From contig WRCT01000075.1 in the NCBI GenBank assembly GCA_009783775.1, positions 1 through 8,142 on the forward strand: DNA of 8,142 bases, in the 5' to 3' direction. Origin of the DNA: Clostridiales bacterium (GTDB lineage: Bacteria; Bacillota; Clostridia; Christensenellales; CAG-138). The position numbers and the translations under genes were made by a program. Below, in pieces: positions 6,756 to 8,142 of the stretch (the first letter of the stretch is position 1; every line of letters starts with the position of its first letter). The notes beneath the pieces were generated by a model. It did not search any database, was not told where the DNA came from, and saw only the letters and a list, made by a program, of their open reading frames with translations.

Positions 6756-6768
6756 AGTGCAGCTCTTC
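6741..6768. terminator. Convergent terminator hairpin between the endonuclease and methyltransferase genes
   Basis: GAAGAGCT (6741-6748) and AGCTCTTC (6761-6768) form a perfect 8-bp stem whose loop contains the palindrome ACTTTAAAGT. On the minus strand the stem is followed by GATTTTTG, a short T-run that fits an intrinsic terminator for the methyltransferase operon. On the plus strand the following bases are CCCAATTTG, which is weaker. The hairpin holds the last codons and both stop codons of the two convergent genes. Confidence 0.55.
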
Positions 6769-7627
6769 CCCAATTTGTGGGGTTCCAAAAATCAAGAAGA
6801 TACTCAAAGGTAGTTCCCATCGTAATATAATTGCTTGGGTATCCAAAAATTCCAATGCCGTTTACAATGTTTCGACGATCCCAAATTATGGTGTTTCGCA
6901 ACTCGTATCCGGCTTTTTCCATTGCCCGCACGATGTTGATATGCAAGGGAACCCGCTTATTCTCCATCCAAATATCAGAGATGTTTATCACACAGTGTCC
7001 CTTATATTTTATTAGTGGCCGAATATTGTGGAAGATTTCGAAGATCGCTTTTTCAAAAGCACCGCATTCCAATATGCCTAGATCGCGTGTATCTTGGCTG
7101 TATTGCTCTACTTTCCCAAACTGTTCGTTGTTTCTATCCCGTCTGCTTTTGTTCAACCTTGGCCTGTTTAACAGATTCGCATAAGGGGGAGAGGTAAAAA
7201 CCATTTTCACAGAATTGGGGGCAATATACCCTGCTATGTTTCTTGCGTCCTCACGAATGGCGATTTGTTGCGTTGAACGATCAAATGAAGCCATGCGACT
7301 ATTGCATAATGTAATATACTCAGGCTTTAGATCAAAGCCAATTGCATTCCTTTCAAGGTCATTGGCAGCAACAAGAGTCGTCCCAGAGCCAACAAAGGGG
7401 TCGAGAATAAGCTCTCCTTTGTGCGAAAAAAGCTCAATCGTCTTTTTGGCCATTGAAATCGGGAAAGTAGATGGATGAATACTTTTCTTTCTAACATCTC
7501 TTTCTTCATATTTGAAGTTCCAAACGCCAATCTGGCTTTGCATCCAATCCTTGGGCGCCATACAGGAAATATGCGTGTGAGGGCATTGACAGATTCTTTG
7601 GGAACCAATCTGAATGTATTTATCCAC
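6752..7627 (-). CDS. DNA methyltransferase, amino-type (N4-cytosine likely), motif order X-I-IV
   Basis: This 291-residue protein transfers a methyl group from S-adenosylmethionine to an exocyclic amino group in DNA. Motif X is around HPSTFP (51-56), motif I is DPFVGSGTT (76-84), motif II is GFDL (97-100) and the catalytic motif IV is TSPPY (145-149). SPPY-type motifs are typical of N4-cytosine enzymes, which suits the CCNGG-type endonuclease it faces. The order X-I-IV differs from the usual beta order. The start is GTG 7625-7627 with AAGGA about 13 bases upstream, inside the end of the preceding gene. The upstream methyltransferase ends only nine bases before it and in the same reading frame, separated by one TGA. 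It probably protects against the adjacent endonuclease, perhaps methylating one strand or one half-site while the other enzyme handles the second. N6-adenine activity cannot be excluded. Confidence 0.9.
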   Translation of the reverse strand: MDKYIQIGSQRICQCPHTHISCMAPKDWMQSQIGVWNFKYEERDVRKKSIHPSTFPISMAKKTIELFSHKGELILDPFVGSGTTLVAANDLERNAIGFDLKPEYITLCNSRMASFDRSTQQIAIREDARNIAGYIAPNSVKMVFTSPPYANLLNRPRLNKSRRDRNNEQFGKVEQYSQDTRDLGILECGAFEKAIFEIFHNIRPLIKYKGHCVINISDIWMENKRVPLHINIVRAMEKAGYELRNTIIWDRRNIVNGIGIFGYPSNYITMGTTFEYLLDFWNPTNWGRAAL

Positions 7628-7636
7628 TTGCGTAGT

Positions 7637-8142
7637 TCATTCCTTCACTTCATTGAAACACTTATGATATCTTGCTTTTGCATAATCAAGAAAGCTCTCA
7701 TTGATCTCGTGGCCAATAAAGCTTCGTTTTAAGCGATGGCTTACAATCCAGCTTGTCCCCGTTCCCAGAAAAGGATCATATACTACACCATACTTTGGAG
7801 AACCGCAGAGAACAATTTGCTCAATTAGTTTTTCGGGAAAAGAAGCCGTGTGCTCCCCATCCAGAGCCTGCGTATTGATGGACCAAACATCACCTGGGTT
7901 TTTGAGACTTCCATTTGCTCCAAGAATTTTTACAGCATCCAAATCGAAATAGTAGGATTTGCTTTTCACAAAATGGAATACGTGTTCATAGGTATTATTA
8001 AACCGGTCTCTTACGCTGGCAGGAATACGGTTGGGTTTATGCCAAATAATGTCATCTCTTAAAATCCATCCTCTTTCCTGCATTTTGATGGCAAACCGTG
8101 AAGGAATAAGCAATAACTGTTTGTTTTGATATAACTTCCCGT
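7637..8142 (-). CDS. DNA methyltransferase, beta-type, C-terminal part (gene runs off the window)
   Basis: The frame is open from the right window edge, so the 5' end is missing; an apparent TTG start at 8113 is internal, since the frame continues upstream as GKLYQNKQLL. About 167 residues remain. They contain the family segments RFAIKMQERGW, RDDIIWHKPN (about residues 28-37 of the visible part), SVRDRFNNTYEHVFHF, then motif X ASFPEKLIEQIV and motif I DPFLGTGTS, ending in NESFLDYAKARY. Having motif I at the C-terminus means the catalytic SPPY/DPPY motif should lie before it, outside the window: the beta arrangement. It leads a two-gene operon with the methyltransferase at 6752-7627, and its last codons carry that gene's ribosome binding site (AAGGA). 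It probably methylates the same target as the adjacent endonuclease. Confidence 0.92.
   Translation of the reverse strand, partial: GKLYQNKQLLLIPSRFAIKMQERGWILRDDIIWHKPNRIPASVRDRFNNTYEHVFHFVKSKSYYFDLDAVKILGANGSLKNPGDVWSINTQALDGEHTASFPEKLIEQIVLCGSPKYGVVYDPFLGTGTSWIVSHRLKRSFIGHEINESFLDYAKARYHKCFNEVKE

Noticed and set aside
7893..7897. CCTGG as evidence for the recognition site
   Set aside because: I noticed only this CCNGG match in the AT-rich half, while such sites are frequent in the GC-rich half. The difference may simply reflect composition and proves nothing about specificity.
8111..8113. TTG as start of the right-edge methyltransferase
   Set aside because: The frame remains open to the window edge with family-like residues, and the catalytic motif IV has not yet appeared, so the true start is outside the window.
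5779..8142. Toxin-antitoxin reading of the small XRE gene plus the next gene
   Set aside because: The second protein has MvaI/BcnI nuclease motifs and the module includes two DNA methyltransferases, so restriction-modification explains all four genes.

Overview
The window looks like a chromosomal piece of an obligately anaerobic, fairly GC-rich Firmicute (Clostridia-like). This rests on a clostridial-type single-chain pyruvate:ferredoxin oxidoreductase, strong GGAGG ribosome binding sites, consensus TTGACG/TATAAT promoter elements and half-size type IV ABC exporters. The taxonomic placement is inference; no marker RNA is present.

Layout. (1) 1-1850: the window edge and a minus-strand ABC exporter half-subunit (105-1850) whose ATP site carries the Asp/Gln substitutions of a degenerate site, so it should need a partner that is not in the window. 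(2) 1865-1993: a 129-bp MITE-like element with perfect 25-bp terminal inverted repeats and two internal hairpins. It fills most of the gap between the two minus-strand genes. (3) 2017-5523: nifJ (pyruvate:ferredoxin oxidoreductase), complete, minus strand, with a near-consensus promoter at 5591-5619 and a dyad at its predicted transcription start. (4) 5620-8142: an abrupt change to AT-rich DNA carrying a restriction-modification system. A controller-type XRE regulator (5779-6039) overlaps by 4 bp an MvaI/BcnI-family restriction endonuclease (6036-6755). These converge on a minus-strand pair of N4-cytosine/N6-adenine-type DNA methyltransferases: 7637 to beyond the right edge, then 6752-7627.

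How the genes work together. NifJ is central anaerobic metabolism (pyruvate to acetyl-CoA, CO2 and reduced ferredoxin) and is probably unrelated to its neighbours. The right half is a self-contained defence module. The methyltransferases are transcribed from outside the window and protect the host. The controller and endonuclease form a separate, probably autoregulated C-R operon with a 7-bp perfect dyad (5731-5754) between promoter and start codon. The R and M transcripts meet tail to tail at a shared TTTAA stop inside a hairpin. Family membership suggests a CCNGG-like target (as for CCWGG or CCSGG enzymes), but the exact specificity cannot be read from sequence. The composition shift suggests that the module was acquired horizontally just upstream of the nifJ promoter.
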